NCBI RefSeq assembly: GCF_001428335.1
Contig: NZ_LMSG01000017.1
Coordinates: forward strand, 124,140-188,139
DNA length: 64,000 nt
Source of the DNA: Arthrobacter sp. Soil762
GTDB lineage: Bacteria > Actinomycetota > Actinomycetes > Actinomycetales > Micrococcaceae
Reading direction: 5' to 3'
Below are positions 1-11,036 of the stretch, piece after piece. The translations under genes were made by a program, and so were the position numbers. The notes under the pieces were generated by a model. The model saw nothing but the letters and a program-made list of their open reading frames with translations, had not been told where the DNA came from and did not search any database. Within the stretch, counting starts at the first letter, position 1. Each line of letters opens with the position of its first letter.

Positions 1-2
1 GG

Positions 3-518
3 ACTATCCGCTACAGCTCCGGCGTCATCTGCGTCCCCTTGAGCGGGGAGCGCGCCGACACGCTGGCCCTGCCGCCCATGGTGGCCGTGAACCAGGACGC
101 GAAGGGTACGGCGTACACCGTTTCCTGCGATGCTGCGGTGGGTGTCAGCACCGGAATCTCCGCCACAGACCGGGCCCTCACGGCCCGCGTCCTTGCCGAC
201 CCCGGCGCCGGACCGGCGGCCGTGACCCGGCCCGGGCATATTTTCCCGCTCCGGGCAGTTAACGGAGGAGTGCGTGAACGCCCCGGCCATACCGAAGCGG
301 CCGTGGACCTCTGCCGGCTCGCCGGACTGGAGCCAGTGGGCGTGATCGCCGAGGTTGTGTACGACGACGGTGAAATGATGCGGCTCGACGGGCTGCGGGG
401 ATTCGCCGCTGAACACGGGTGCCCCCTGATCTCGATTGAGGATCTGGTGGCCTACCTTGATGCAGGAGCCGGGACACCCGCCGACAGTGACACCGGGCCG
501 GACGCCCGGGCGGAGTAG
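3..518 (+). CDS. ribB: 3,4-dihydroxy-2-butanone-4-phosphate synthase RibB, C-terminal part (5' end outside window)
   Basis: The frame is open from base 3, so the gene starts before the window; 171 residues are visible. The stretch [16 protein letters not shown] near the window edge is typical of the ribulose-5-phosphate-to-DHBP synthase family, which makes the four-carbon precursor of riboflavin. The stop at 516-518 lies 7 bases before the GTP cyclohydrolase II start. In many actinobacteria the two activities are one RibBA polypeptide; here a stop codon separates them. Identity rests on the C-terminal half plus the ribA-ribH context; the N-terminal catalytic residues cannot be seen. Confidence 0.85.
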   Translation, partial: TIRYSSGVICVPLSGERADTLALPPMVAVNQDAKGTAYTVSCDAAVGVSTGISATDRALTARVLADPGAGPAAVTRPGHIFPLRAVNGGVRERPGHTEAAVDLCRLAGLEPVGVIAEVVYDDGEMMRLDGLRGFAAEHGCPLISIEDLVAYLDAGAGTPADSDTGPDARAE

Positions 519-525
519 AGGAGTA

Positions 526-1763
<1,238 letters not shown>

Positions 1764-1867
1764 CAGCGGGCGGGCTGCCGGGGCGCGGTGTGTGTTCGCT
1801 CACATCGCGCCCGTCATGCGGCGGCCCGAAAGGCGCCCCCGGGCCGGCAGCAAGTAGGCTGTAGGGC

Positions 1868-2131
1868 GTGAAGAATTTCGAGACGCTGTTCGCTGAACTG
1901 AGTGAGAAGGCAGCCACCCGCCCGGCAGGCTCCCGCACCGTCGCTGAATTGGAGTCCGGAGTCCACGGCATTGGCAAGAAAGTCGTGGAGGAAGCAGCCG
2001 AAGTCTGGATGGCCGCTGAGTACGAATCCGATGAGGCCACGGCCGAGGAAATCTCCCAGCTGCTCTACCACCTGCAGGTTCTGATGCTCGCCAAAGGCCT
2101 GACCCTGGAAGACGTCTACAAGCATCTGTAG
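1868..2131 (+). CDS. hisE: Phosphoribosyl-ATP pyrophosphatase HisE
   Basis: This 87-residue protein matches stand-alone HisE, which hydrolyses phosphoribosyl-ATP to phosphoribosyl-AMP in the second step of histidine synthesis. The metal-binding helix motif is seen in [18 protein letters not shown], typical of the all-alpha MazG/HisE fold. The start is GTG at 1868; no in-frame ATG lies nearby and the N terminus [15 protein letters not shown] fits the family. hisG follows after 93 bases. The cyclohydrolase (hisI) is a separate gene about 2.7 kb downstream rather than a HisIE fusion. Confidence 0.92.
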   Translation: MKNFETLFAELSEKAATRPAGSRTVAELESGVHGIGKKVVEEAAEVWMAAEYESDEATAEEISQLLYHLQVLMLAKGLTLEDVYKHL

Positions 2132-2224
2132 CCACTGCGGCACCCGGCGGTCAACAATTGCCTGCCCGTGCCCTGCGTGGCCCGTTTGCCTGATCCATAG
2201 ACCTCCCAATCAAGAAAGACCCCC

Positions 2225-3085
2225 ATGCTGCGAGTAGCCGTACCCAACAAGGGCTCCCTGTCCGAAGCCGCCTCCGCCATGCTGTCCGAAGCGGGCTACC
2301 GCCAGCGCCGCGACACCCGTGAGCTCGTCATGATGGACCCGGACAACGACATCGAGTTCTTCTTCCTCCGCCCGCGCGACATCGCCGTGTATGTCGGACG
2401 CGGAACCCTCGACGTCGGCATCACCGGCCGAGACCTGCTGCTGGACGCCGAGGTGGAGGCCGAGGAACTGCTGCCCCTGGGCTTCGCCGCGTCCACGTTC
2501 CGCTTCGCCGGACCCGTGGGTGACTTCGCCGCAGCAGAAGAGCTGGAAGGCAAGCGCCTCGCCACCAGCTACGACGGGCTGCTCCGCGGCTACCTCGCCG
2601 AGCGGGGCATCAACGCCAAGGTGGTCCGGCTTGACGGCGCGGTGGAGTCTTCCGTGCGCCTCGGCGTAGCGGACGCCATCGCCGACGTCGTGGAAACGGG
2701 CAACACCCTCAAGGCCGCCGGGATGGAAATCTTCGGCGAGCCGATCCTCAAATCGGAAGCGGTCCTGATCCGCCGCACCGGCGAAGGCGGAGCCGCGAAC
2801 GGCACCGCCAAGGAGATTGAAGTCCTGATCCGCCGCTTGCAGGGCGTCCTCGTGGCACGCCAATACGTGCTGATGGATTACGACATCCGCAAGGAACTCG
2901 TGGAACAGGCCGCTGCACTGACTCCCGGCCTGGAATCACCCACCGTCTCACCGCTGCGCGACTCCGACTGGGTGGCCGTCCGGTCCATGGTTCCGAAGAA
3001 GGAAACCAACCGGATCATGGATGAGCTCTACGACCTCGGCGCCCGCGCCATCCTGGTCAGCAGCATCCACGCCTGCCGTATCTGA
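2225..3085 (+). CDS. hisG: ATP phosphoribosyltransferase HisG (long form)
   Basis: HisG joins ATP and PRPP in the committed, histidine-inhibited step of the pathway. The 286-residue length indicates the long, self-sufficient hexameric form with a C-terminal PII/ACT-like regulatory domain (about residues 205-286), so no HisZ partner is needed. Visible signatures include [14 protein letters not shown] at the start and [18 protein letters not shown] in the PRPP-binding region. It lies between hisE and hisF on the same strand with short gaps and is probably transcribed with them. Confidence 0.95.
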   Translation: MLRVAVPNKGSLSEAASAMLSEAGYRQRRDTRELVMMDPDNDIEFFFLRPRDIAVYVGRGTLDVGITGRDLLLDAEVEAEELLPLGFAASTFRFAGPVGDFAAAEELEGKRLATSYDGLLRGYLAERGINAKVVRLDGAVESSVRLGVADAIADVVETGNTLKAAGMEIFGEPILKSEAVLIRRTGEGGAANGTAKEIEVLIRRLQGVLVARQYVLMDYDIRKELVEQAAALTPGLESPTVSPLRDSDWVAVRSMVPKKETNRIMDELYDLGARAILVSSIHACRI

Positions 3086-3142
3086 GCTCCCGTCCGGTTC
3101 ACGCCGCGCCGCAGAATCCACCCGAGAATCCCAGGAGTCCCC

Positions 3143-3919
3143 ATGGCTGTAGCTGTACGAGTCATCCCCTGCCTCGACGTCGACGCTGGGCGCGTTGTGA
3201 AGGGCATCAACTTCGAGGGGCTCCGCGACGCGGGTGACCCGGTGGAGCTGGCGCACCGCTACGACAATGCGGGTGCCGACGAGCTGACGTTCCTCGATGT
3301 CACGGCGTCCTCGGGCAACCGCGAAACCACCTTCGACGTGGTCCGCCGCACGGCCGAGGAAGTCTTCATCCCGCTGACCGTGGGCGGCGGTGTCCGCGGT
3401 GTTGCCGAGGTGGACAAGCTCCTGCGTTTCGGCGCGGACAAGGCTTCCATCAACACGGCCGCCGTTGCGCGGCCGGACGTCATCAACGAAATCAGCCGGC
3501 ATTTCGGTTCGCAGGTGCTGGTCCTGTCAGTGGACGCCCGCCGGACCCGCCCCGGGTCCCAGCCCACGCCGTCGGGCTTTGAAGTGACCACCCATGGCGG
3601 CCGCACCGGTACCGGGATCGACGCCATCGAGTGGGCAAGGGAAGCTGCCGACCGGGGCATCGGCGAAATCCTGCTCAACTCCATCGACGCCGACGGCACC
3701 AAGGACGGCTTTGACCTGGAACTGATCCGGCTCGTCCGGGCAGCCGTGAAAGTGCCGATCATCGCCTCAGGCGGGGCCGGGGAACCGGCCCACTTCCCGC
3801 CGGCCGTGGCCGCCGGTGCGGACGCCGTGCTGGCAGCCTCGATCTTCCACTGGGGCCCGGACAACATGATGTCCCAGGTCAAGCAGGCCATCCGCGAAGC
3901 AGGTTTCGAAGTCCGCTGA
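3143..3919 (+). CDS. hisF: Imidazole glycerol phosphate synthase cyclase subunit HisF
   Basis: HisF uses ammonia delivered by HisH to convert PRFAR into imidazole glycerol phosphate and AICAR. The 258-residue (beta/alpha)8 barrel shows the N-terminal catalytic Asp in [19 protein letters not shown], the second catalytic Asp in VLSVDARRT, and phosphate-binding loops LTVGGGVR and ASGGAGE. The ATG at 3143 is preceded by AGGAG (3132-3136). hisH is not in the window. A strong hairpin follows immediately, so hisF ends the transcription unit. Confidence 0.96.
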   Translation: MAVAVRVIPCLDVDAGRVVKGINFEGLRDAGDPVELAHRYDNAGADELTFLDVTASSGNRETTFDVVRRTAEEVFIPLTVGGGVRGVAEVDKLLRFGADKASINTAAVARPDVINEISRHFGSQVLVLSVDARRTRPGSQPTPSGFEVTTHGGRTGTGIDAIEWAREAADRGIGEILLNSIDADGTKDGFDLELIRLVRAAVKVPIIASGGAGEPAHFPPAVAAGADAVLAASIFHWGPDNMMSQVKQAIREAGFEVR

Positions 3920-3938
3920 TCCCCACCCGACTCAGCAA

Positions 3939-4005
3939 CGCGGGGTCACTTCTTGCCCGATAACCGATGGTTATTCGGCCGGAAGTGACCTCGCGTTTCT
4001 TTGTT
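3939..4005. terminator. Large hairpin between convergent hisF and the TIGR03085 gene
   Basis: CGCGGGGTCACTTC (3939-3952) pairs with GAAGTGACCTCGCG (3982-3995), 13 of 14 positions, and an inner CGATAACC/GGTTAT pair extends the fold. A T-rich run (3996-4005) follows on the plus strand. It sits exactly between two genes reading toward each other, so it can end transcription from hisF and probably from the opposite gene. Confidence 0.75.
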
Positions 4006-4648
4006 AGAGGCCGACTTCTGCCGACTGGAGCAGGGCGACGGCGTCCGGCTGGCCTTCGAAGGTGACCAGGGCGTGGCGGGTGCGGCCGTGGGCGTGCATC
4101 AGCAGCTCGCCCGGCTCACCAACGATCGCCACCGAAACCGGTGCCCGCTTGGCGACATGCCGCGGCCCGGACGGGCGCACCAGCACAATGCCAAGGTCGA
4201 CGCCCCGGTAAAGGATGGCTGCCCGCTTGATCAGTTCGTCCCATAGGGCGTCCGAGTAGGCCTCGTCGAGGGCGCGCGGCGCCCAGCGGTCCACAGCCCG
4301 GCGGATGTCCTCGGTGTGCACGAAATATTCGATCAGGTTGGAGCTTTCGTCCAATGCCTTGATGTTCATGGGGGACAGAGCCGGCGGGCCACTACGGAAG
4401 GTGTTCACGAGGCCGGTGTAGTCGTCAGCGGTTTTCAGCTTCGCCGCGAGCTTGGCGGTGGCTTTGTCCGAAGCCTTGGACAGGCGCTTGATGATGAGGC
4501 CAAGCCCTACGGCAGCCTTGCGTTCGCGAAGGTAAAGGTGCGCGGCAAGGTCCCTGGTGCGCCAGCCTCTACAGAGGGTGGGGGCATCAGGGCCGGCCGC
4601 CAGCAGGGTTTCGGCCAGGACTTCTCGGGACGGTTCGACGAAATGCAT
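4004..4648 (-). CDS. TIGR03085 family metal-binding protein (mycothiol maleylpyruvate isomerase-like fold)
   Basis: This 214-residue protein begins MHFVEPSREVLAETLLAAGP and continues with TLCRGWRTRDLAAHL, the signature of the actinobacterial TIGR03085 group related to DinB/mycothiol-dependent enzymes. The His in DLAAHL and the HTEDIRRA segment near residue 105 are the likely metal ligands. The open frame extends upstream to 5128 but that part is antisense to hisI; the ATG at 4648 matches the family start. Substrate and role are unknown. It is divergent from hisI, sharing the 135-base space at 4649-4783. Confidence 0.8.
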   Translation of the reverse strand: MHFVEPSREVLAETLLAAGPDAPTLCRGWRTRDLAAHLYLRERKAAVGLGLIIKRLSKASDKATAKLAAKLKTADDYTGLVNTFRSGPPALSPMNIKALDESSNLIEYFVHTEDIRRAVDRWAPRALDEAYSDALWDELIKRAAILYRGVDLGIVLVRPSGPRHVAKRAPVSVAIVGEPGELLMHAHGRTRHALVTFEGQPDAVALLQSAEVGL

Positions 4649-4783
4649 CACTTGTGAAACTAGCACGAGAGCAGCGAAGTTGGGCAGCAGAACCGCCAGC
4701 CGATAGGTGCCCTTGTTCACACCCTGTTTGTATGCCCGTTGGTGCATATTCGGGGCCGCTGATGAGGCACTAGACTTGGTCTG

Positions 4784-5191
4784 ATGTCTGAGCAGCCCGC
4801 CTCCGCCCCCGTAATAGTCCCGGCCCCCGCCACAAGCCCGCTTCCGCCCGCTGTTGCGGCCGCGTTGAAGCGCGACGGCGCCGGGCTGGTTGCCGCGGTG
4901 GTCCAGCAGTTCGACACCCACGAAGTGCTGATGCTGGGCTGGATGGACGATGAAGCCCTGCACCGAACCATGACCAGCGGCCGGGTCACGTTCTACTCCC
5001 GCTCCCGCCAGGAATACTGGCGCAAGGGGGACACCTCCGGCCACGTCCAGTGGGTAAAATCGGTTGCCCTGGACTGCGACGGCGATGCCCTGCTGATCCG
5101 CGTGGACCAGGTCGGCGCGGCGTGCCACACCGGCACCCGGACCTGCTTCGAGGGCAGGGGCTTGGAAGTCCAGACCGGCGAGGCAGTCTGA
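4784..5191 (+). CDS. hisI: Phosphoribosyl-AMP cyclohydrolase HisI
   Basis: HisI opens the adenine ring of phosphoribosyl-AMP in the third step of histidine synthesis. The 135-residue protein shows the metal-binding pattern [13 protein letters not shown] with Cys, then [12 protein letters not shown] with two more Cys, and the conserved [14 protein letters not shown]. The N-terminal 25 residues are a Pro/Ala-rich extension not needed for the fold. It is separated from hisEGF by a minus-strand gene and stands ahead of trpE by 124 bases, so it may head the trp transcription unit. Confidence 0.95.
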   Translation: MSEQPASAPVIVPAPATSPLPPAVAAALKRDGAGLVAAVVQQFDTHEVLMLGWMDDEALHRTMTSGRVTFYSRSRQEYWRKGDTSGHVQWVKSVALDCDGDALLIRVDQVGAACHTGTRTCFEGRGLEVQTGEAV

Positions 5192-5315
5192 CCCACGGCC
5201 CGGGGCGGATGACCTGCCCCCAGGCGAACACTTTTGGCAGCATAGGACTGGCGCCGTTCCACACCCGGCGACATTTCACGAGGCGACACACAAGAACAGG
5301 CGGCGAAGCATAGCC

Positions 5316-6917
5316 ATGCAGGACCTTGGAATCATCAGCCCGGGCCTCGAGGAGTTCCGCGAACTCGCCGGCCACAGCCGGGTCATCCCCGTCACGCTCA
5401 AAGTGCTGGCGGACGCGGAGACCCCTATCGGCCTCTACCGGAAGCTGGCCCAGGGCCAGCCCGGCACGTTCCTGATGGAGTCTGCGGCGGTGGGCGGCAC
5501 GTGGTCGCGGTATTCCTTCATCGGCGCGAAGTCCCGGGCAACCCTGACCACGAAGGACGGCCAGGCGCACTGGCTGGGCCAGCCCCCTGCCGGAGTGCCC
5601 CTGGACGGCAATCCCGTGGATGCCATCCGCGACACCATCGAAGCGCTGCGGACCAGCAGGTTTGACGGACTGCCGCCGTTCACCTCCGGCCTGGTCGGCT
5701 TCCTGGGCTGGGAGACGGTCCGCCACTGGGAACGGCTGACCAGCCCGCCGGAGGATGACCTCCACCTGCCCGAGATGGCGCTGAACCTGGTGACGGACAT
5801 GGCCGTGCACGACAACCATGACGGCACGGTGCTGCTGATCGCCAACGCCATCAACTTCGATGGCAGCTCCGACCGCGTGGACGAGGCTTGGGAAGATGCC
5901 GTGGCCCGGGTCAAGGCCCTCCTGACCACGATCAGCACACCAGTGGCCCAGCCGGTTTCCGTGCTGGAACCCGCCGCCCTGGATTTCGCCTCCAGCGTCG
6001 AGGAACGGTGGGACGAACCCTCCTACCTGGCCGCCCTTGACCGCGGCAAGGAAGCCATCGTGGACGGTGAAGTGTTCCAGGTGGTGATTTCACGCCGCTT
6101 CGAAATGGAGTGCGGCGCCTCGCCCCTTGACGTGTACCGCGTCCTGCGCAACACCAACCCCAGCCCGTACATGTACATCTTCAGCCTCGAGGACGCCGAC
6201 GGCCGGGAGTACTCGATCGTTGGGTCCTCGCCCGAGGCCCTGGTGACCGTGACCGGTGAAGAAGTCATCACCCACCCCATCGCCGGTTCACGGCCCCGCG
6301 GCAAAACCGTGGAGGGAGACAAAGCCCTCGCCGAGGAGCTGCTGGCCGACCAGAAGGAACGCGCCGAACACCTGATGCTCGTGGACCTCTCCCGCAACGA
6401 TCTGTCCAAGGTCTGCGTGGCGGGAACCGTGGATGTCACGCAGTTCATGGAGGTGGAGCGTTTCAGCCACATCATGCACCTGGTCTCCACCGTGGTGGGC
6501 AAGTTGTCCCCGGACGCCAACGCCTACGACGTCCTGAAGGCGACCTTCCCCGCGGGCACCCTGTCCGGTGCCCCGAAGCCCCGGGCTCTGCGCCTGCTGG
6601 ACGAGCTTGAACCCCACCGCCGCGGCATCTACGGCGGCGTGGTGGGGTACCTCGACTTTGCCGGCGACATGGACATGGCCATCGCCATCCGCTCGGCCCT
6701 CCTCCGCGAAGGACGCGCCTACGTCCAGGCCGGTGGCGGCATCGTGGCGGATTCCGTGAACCCCACAGAAGCACTGGAGACCGTGAACAAGGCGGCCGCC
6801 CCCCTCCGGGCCGTGCACACCGCCGGATCGCTGCACAACATTGCGGCAGAATCGCTCCCCGGCACCTCTCCCCACAGCGACGCCGGCACCGCCGGGGAAA
6901 GCCAGGGCGCCGAATGA
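5316..6917 (+). CDS. trpE: Anthranilate synthase component I TrpE
   Basis: TrpE converts chorismate to anthranilate with ammonia from a TrpG partner that is not in the window. The 533-residue protein has the N-terminal Trp-binding site (LMESAAVGGTWSRYSF) and the C-terminal chorismate-binding domain with GSSPEALV, HPIAGSRPRG, LMLVDLSRNDLSKVC, FPAGTLSGAPK and IYGGVVGYL. The Leu-Glu-Ser-like element suggests normal feedback inhibition by tryptophan. The last 40 residues are a Ser/Gly-rich tail. Its stop overlaps the next gene by ATGA at 6914-6917. Confidence 0.96.
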   Translation: MQDLGIISPGLEEFRELAGHSRVIPVTLKVLADAETPIGLYRKLAQGQPGTFLMESAAVGGTWSRYSFIGAKSRATLTTKDGQAHWLGQPPAGVPLDGNPVDAIRDTIEALRTSRFDGLPPFTSGLVGFLGWETVRHWERLTSPPEDDLHLPEMALNLVTDMAVHDNHDGTVLLIANAINFDGSSDRVDEAWEDAVARVKALLTTISTPVAQPVSVLEPAALDFASSVEERWDEPSYLAALDRGKEAIVDGEVFQVVISRRFEMECGASPLDVYRVLRNTNPSPYMYIFSLEDADGREYSIVGSSPEALVTVTGEEVITHPIAGSRPRGKTVEGDKALAEELLADQKERAEHLMLVDLSRNDLSKVCVAGTVDVTQFMEVERFSHIMHLVSTVVGKLSPDANAYDVLKATFPAGTLSGAPKPRALRLLDELEPHRRGIYGGVVGYLDFAGDMDMAIAIRSALLREGRAYVQAGGGIVADSVNPTEALETVNKAAAPLRAVHTAGSLHNIAAESLPGTSPHSDAGTAGESQGAE

Positions 6918-7516
6918 CGCCGGCCTGGGCCAGGAAGTCCACGCTGGTACTGCTGATCGCCGTCCTTGCGCTGGCTGTCTTCGGCGCCACCACCCAGACC
7001 TGGATCACCGTCAGCCTGGACGCCAACCAGATGGGCCAGGCCGCGGGGGACCGGAACACCCTGCCGGTCCAGGGCAGCAAGGCCGCCACCGCGGTGACGG
7101 CCCTGGCCGTCGTGGCCCTGGCGGGCGGACTGGCAGCATCCATCGCAGGAAAGTTCGCGCGGTGGGTCATCACCGCCCTCATCATGTTGGCCTCCGTTGG
7201 CATCATTGCCGCTGCCGCCACGGTGCTGGCTGACCCGTTGGGCGCCGCGCAGGGCTCCATCGCCGCTGCCACCGGGGTCACCGGCGGGAACGCGGAAGTG
7301 GCTGTTACCGCCTTCCCGGTCCTCGCCGTCGTCGCCGGTGCCCTGCTGGCGCTGGCCGCGTTGCTGATCATCCCCGCTGGCCGGCACTGGAAGTCGCGGA
7401 CCAAATATGACGCAGCCACATACGGGGGGCCCGCCGGCAGCACGGTGGCCGCCACCGGTCCTGTGGACGAGATCGACAGCTGGGACAGGCTCTCGCGCGG
7501 CGACGATCCCACCTGA
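6914..7516 (+). CDS. Tryptophan-operon-associated membrane protein (TIGR02234 family)
   Basis: This 200-residue protein has four likely membrane segments, at about residues 8-28, 53-77, 82-105 and 130-155, including LVLLIAVLALAVFGATTQTW and a later AVVAGALLALAALLII. The position directly after trpE with an ATGA overlap is the hallmark of the actinobacterial family annotated only as a Trp-biosynthesis-associated membrane protein. No enzymatic motif is visible; a role in tryptophan or indole transport or in regulation is inference from context. Confidence 0.8.
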   Translation: MTPAWARKSTLVLLIAVLALAVFGATTQTWITVSLDANQMGQAAGDRNTLPVQGSKAATAVTALAVVALAGGLAASIAGKFARWVITALIMLASVGIIAAAATVLADPLGAAQGSIAAATGVTGGNAEVAVTAFPVLAVVAGALLALAALLIIPAGRHWKSRTKYDAATYGGPAGSTVAATGPVDEIDSWDRLSRGDDPT

Positions 7517-7634
7517 ACCCCCGCTCGCAGCCAAAGCCGGGCAGCCCGCTAAAACCTGAGCCCGGCCTGCCGATGGGCAGGTCGCGGCCAAAAAATGGCA
7601 GAATGTAAGCAGTATTCATCCCGAGGAGATTCAC

Positions 7635-7922
7635 ATGAGCAAAGCACCCGCTTCCGTTTCGAAATCAGGCACCCGGACCGTTGCCCCCGGCGTCGTTGAC
7701 CACAGCCAGGAACTTGGCCACGGCAACAGCCCCGCGGCCTGGACCTGCGTGATCGTTATGCTGGTCGGCGCCCTCATCGCGTCAATCGCCTTTGTCATCG
7801 CCAACACCCCCATCTTCATCGCCGGCGCGGCCGTGATGGTCCTCGGCCTGATCCTTGGCTACATCATGCGCAAGGCGGGCTACGGCGTCGAAGGCAGCAA
7901 GCTGAAGAGCTCCGGCCACTGA
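7635..7922 (+). CDS. HGxxPAAW motif small membrane protein
   Basis: The 95-residue protein contains HGNSPAAWTC at about residue 32, followed by two membrane helices (WTCVIVMLVGALIASIAFVI and the IFIAGAAVMVLGLILGYIM region) and a short basic tail. Actinobacteria carry this unnamed family between trpE and trpC. GAGGAG (7623-7628) precedes the ATG. Its stop codon overlaps the trpC start (TGATG at 7920-7924), so the two genes are translationally coupled. Function is unknown. Confidence 0.8.
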   Translation: MSKAPASVSKSGTRTVAPGVVDHSQELGHGNSPAAWTCVIVMLVGALIASIAFVIANTPIFIAGAAVMVLGLILGYIMRKAGYGVEGSKLKSSGH

Positions 7923-8743
7923 TGGCGACTGTTCTCGACGACATCAATGCCGGTGTCTGGGAGGATATGGAGGCCAGGAAGCGTCTCGTTTCGCTGGCGG
8001 AACTAAAGGACCTGGCGGCGGCCGCGGCACCCGCCCGGGACGCGTGGTCGGCCCTCGGCGGAACCGCGGTGCAGCGGGACCAGCTCAAGGTCATCGCGGA
8101 AATCAAGCGGCGCAGCCCGTCCAAGGGCGACCTCGCGAGCATCGTGGATCCGGCAGCGCTGGCAGAGCAGTATGCCGACGGCGGCGCAGCCGTGATCAGC
8201 GTCCTCACCGAACAGCGGCGCTTCAACGGCTCCCTCGCGGACCTGGACGCCGTCCGTGCCCGCGTGGACGTTCCGCTGCTCCGCAAGGATTTCACGCTCG
8301 ATGAGTACCAGATCTGGGAGGCCCGCGCCCACGGCGCGGACCTGATCCTGCTCATCGTGGCGTCGCTCTCCGACAGCCAACTCCGGGAGTTCAGCGCCCT
8401 CAGCCGCGAACTCGGCATGAACGTGCTCGTGGAGACGCACACGGAAGAGGAGATCGAACGTGCAGTGGCGGCTGAGGCGCGCATCATCGGCGTCAACGTG
8501 CGCAACCTGAAGACGCTCGACGTCGACCGTTCAGTCTTCGCCTCCCTCGCCGGACTGATTCCGGCCGAATCGCTGGTCATCGCCGAATCCGGTGTGCGCG
8601 GCGTGGACGACGTGACGCATTACGCCGCCAACGGCGCCAACGCCATCCTGGTGGGGGAGGCCCTCGTCAGCGACGCAACGCCGCGTGACCGGATCGCCGA
8701 ATTCACTGCGGCCGGCGCTGCCGCCATCGCCGCCCGGGCCTAG
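7922..8743 (+). CDS. trpC: Indole-3-glycerol phosphate synthase TrpC
   Basis: TrpC closes the indole ring from CdRP. The 273-residue barrel shows the catalytic Lys in VIAEIKRRSPSKGD, then VPLLRKDFTLDEYQIWEAR, VNVRNLKTL and IAESGVRGVDD, all family signatures. It is stand-alone, not fused to TrpF or TrpD. The ATG overlaps the stop of the preceding membrane-protein gene. trpB starts 75 bases downstream, a spacing that is compatible with one operon. Confidence 0.95.
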   Translation: MATVLDDINAGVWEDMEARKRLVSLAELKDLAAAAAPARDAWSALGGTAVQRDQLKVIAEIKRRSPSKGDLASIVDPAALAEQYADGGAAVISVLTEQRRFNGSLADLDAVRARVDVPLLRKDFTLDEYQIWEARAHGADLILLIVASLSDSQLREFSALSRELGMNVLVETHTEEEIERAVAAEARIIGVNVRNLKTLDVDRSVFASLAGLIPAESLVIAESGVRGVDDVTHYAANGANAILVGEALVSDATPRDRIAEFTAAGAAAIAARA

Positions 8744-8818
8744 TCCGGGCACCCGCCGGGCCTGGCGCCGGCGGCCCAACACTTCCGAACGACCAACTTG
8801 AACAGGACGGTGAGACTG

Positions 8819-10225
8819 ATGGTTGACGCACTCTCAGAAAACGCTGACAACAACGCTGCGGACGCTTTCCTGCAGGGCGGCTCGCTGAAGCACGCCCCGG
8901 GGCCATACTTCGGCGGCTACGGCGGGCGCTGGATGCCTGAATCGCTGATCGCCGCCCTGGACGAGCTCGAAGACACCTTTGAAAAGGCCAAGGCGGATCC
9001 CGAATTCCTGGCCCAGCTCTCCGACCTGAACAAGAACTACTCCGGCCGTCCCTCGCTGCTGACCGAGGCCAAGCGGTTCTCCGAGCACGCCGGCGGCGCC
9101 CGGATTTTCCTCAAGCGCGAGGACCTCAACCACACCGGATCCCACAAGATCAACAACGTCCTGGGCCAGGCCCTGCTGGCCAAGCGCATGGGCAAGACCC
9201 GCGTGATCGCCGAGACCGGCGCCGGGCAGCACGGCGTTGCCAGCGCCACGGCCGCGGCGCTCCTCGGCCTGGAATGCGTTGTGTACATGGGCGCCGAAGA
9301 CTGCCGTCGGCAGGCACTGAATGTCGCCCGGATGCAGCTGCTCGGCGCCACCGTGGTGCCCGTGGTGAACGGTTCGCAGACCCTAAAGGACGCCATCAAC
9401 GACGCCCTCCGGGACTGGGTCAGCAACGTGGACAACACCCACTACCTGCTGGGCACCGCCGCCGGGGCGCACCCGTTCCCGGCCATGGTCCGTTTCTTCC
9501 ACGAGGTCATCGGCGAGGAAGCCCGCGCCCAGATTCTGGAGCAGACCGGCAAACTGCCCGACGCCGTCTGCGCCTGCATCGGCGGCGGTTCCAACGCCAT
9601 CGGCATCTTCCACGGATTCCTGGATGATCCGTCCGTGAAGATCTATGGCTTTGAAGCCGGCGGCGACGGCGTGGACACCGGCCGGCACGCAGCCACCATC
9701 ACCCTTGGCAAGCCCGGCGTCCTGCACGGCGCACGGTCCTACCTTATGCAGGACGACGACGGTCAGACCATCGAGTCGCACTCGATTTCCGCGGGTCTGG
9801 ACTACCCGGGCGTTGGCCCGGAGCACGCCTACCTGGCCGACATCGGACGCGTCACCTACGAGCCCATCACCGACAGCGAAGCAATGGATGCGTTCAAGCT
9901 GCTGTGCCGGACAGAAGGCATCATCCCCGCCATCGAATCCTCACACGCCCTCGCGGGTGCCATCAAGGTTGGCAAGCGCCTCACCGAAGGCAGTGCTGAC
10001 CCGTCCGAAACTGTGATCGTTGTGAACCTTTCCGGCCGTGGCGACAAGGACGTGGAAACTGCCGCGGAATGGTTCGACATGCTCGACGAGGAGGGCAAGG
10101 TCAAGGGCACCAACCTGTCCACCCGCAAGCCCAAGGGCCCTGCCGACAGGGCGGAAACTGAAGCCGTTCCCGCCACAGCTGCCCCTGCCGCCAGCGCAGC
10201 GGACAACAACGAGGACCAGAACTGA
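8819..10225 (+). CDS. trpB: Tryptophan synthase beta chain TrpB
   Basis: TrpB condenses indole with serine in a PLP-dependent reaction. The PLP Lys lies in [19 protein letters not shown], and the phosphate-cradling loop [15 protein letters not shown] and GRGDKD near the C terminus are present. The ATG at 8819 is taken as the start because AGGACGG precedes it; a TTG at 8798 would add seven residues. The protein has about 40 extra C-terminal residues rich in Ala and Asn that lie outside the conserved fold. Its stop overlaps trpA by TGATG at 10223-10227. Confidence 0.95.
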   Translation: MVDALSENADNNAADAFLQGGSLKHAPGPYFGGYGGRWMPESLIAALDELEDTFEKAKADPEFLAQLSDLNKNYSGRPSLLTEAKRFSEHAGGARIFLKREDLNHTGSHKINNVLGQALLAKRMGKTRVIAETGAGQHGVASATAAALLGLECVVYMGAEDCRRQALNVARMQLLGATVVPVVNGSQTLKDAINDALRDWVSNVDNTHYLLGTAAGAHPFPAMVRFFHEVIGEEARAQILEQTGKLPDAVCACIGGGSNAIGIFHGFLDDPSVKIYGFEAGGDGVDTGRHAATITLGKPGVLHGARSYLMQDDDGQTIESHSISAGLDYPGVGPEHAYLADIGRVTYEPITDSEAMDAFKLLCRTEGIIPAIESSHALAGAIKVGKRLTEGSADPSETVIVVNLSGRGDKDVETAAEWFDMLDEEGKVKGTNLSTRKPKGPADRAETEAVPATAAPAASAADNNEDQN

Positions 10226-11031
10226 TGACTGAACAGACGGCCAGCAAGTCCGCCGCCGCCATCGACCGTGCACGGGACGCCGGACGCTCAGCGCTCGTGT
10301 GCTACCTGCCTGCAGGGTACCCGGACGTCCAGGCCACCATTGATGCCGGCATTGCCATGGCGAAGAACGGTGCCGATCTGATCGAAATCGGCATTCCCTA
10401 CTCGGATCCTGTCATGGACGGCCCGGTCATCCAGGCCGCCACCACTGAGGCGATCGCCAACGGATTCCGGGTCGAGAGCGTCTTTGACGTTGTCGCCGGC
10501 ATCACGGCAGCCACCGACGTCGCCGTACTGGTGATGACCTACTGGAACCCCGTGGTCCGGATGGGTGTGGACGAGTTCTCCCGACGGCTGGCCGAAGCCG
10601 GGGGAGCAGGGCTCATCACGCCTGACCTCATCCCGGACGAAGCATCTGAATGGTTCGCCGCCTCGGACAAGTACGGACTGGACCGCGTGTTCCTCGTGGC
10701 GCCGTCCTCCACCCCGGAGCGCCTGGCCATGACCGTCAAGGCAAGCCGCGGCTTTGTGTACGCCGTCTCCATCATGGGCGTGACGGGTACCCGCCAGGCC
10801 GTCAGCAGCAGCGCGGAGAAACTCGTTGCCGATACGCACGCCGCCGGCGCCGAACGCGTGTGTGTGGGACTCGGCGTCTCCAACGCCAGCCACGTCCGCG
10901 AGATCGCAGCATACGCAGACGGTGTGATCGTTGGCACCGCGCTTGTTGCCGCCATCCGTGACGGGGGAGTCCCCGCCGTCGCCGACCTCACCCGGGACCT
11001 GAGCGCCGGACTCGTCAGGGAAGAAGCCTAA
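10225..11031 (+). CDS. trpA: Tryptophan synthase alpha chain TrpA
   Basis: TrpA releases indole from indole-3-glycerol phosphate and channels it to TrpB. The 268-residue barrel shows LVCYLPAGYPD, the catalytic Glu in DLIEIGIPYSDPVMDGP, the second-acid region GLITPDLIPDEA and VYAVSIMGVTGTR. Start overlap with trpB implies coupled translation of the two subunits in equal amounts. lgt follows only five bases after the stop, so the tryptophan operon seems to read into the lipoprotein-modification gene. Confidence 0.95.
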   Translation: MTEQTASKSAAAIDRARDAGRSALVCYLPAGYPDVQATIDAGIAMAKNGADLIEIGIPYSDPVMDGPVIQAATTEAIANGFRVESVFDVVAGITAATDVAVLVMTYWNPVVRMGVDEFSRRLAEAGGAGLITPDLIPDEASEWFAASDKYGLDRVFLVAPSSTPERLAMTVKASRGFVYAVSIMGVTGTRQAVSSSAEKLVADTHAAGAERVCVGLGVSNASHVREIAAYADGVIVGTALVAAIRDGGVPAVADLTRDLSAGLVREEA

Positions 11032-11036
11032 CCACC

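Noticed and set aside
4649-5128. N-terminal extension of the TIGR03085 frame
   Set aside because: The extension is antisense to hisI, and the family start is at 4648.
5192-5315. Possible trp leader peptide or T-box ahead of trpE
   Set aside because: No run of Trp codons, no T-box core and no terminator/antiterminator pair could be seen in these 124 bases.
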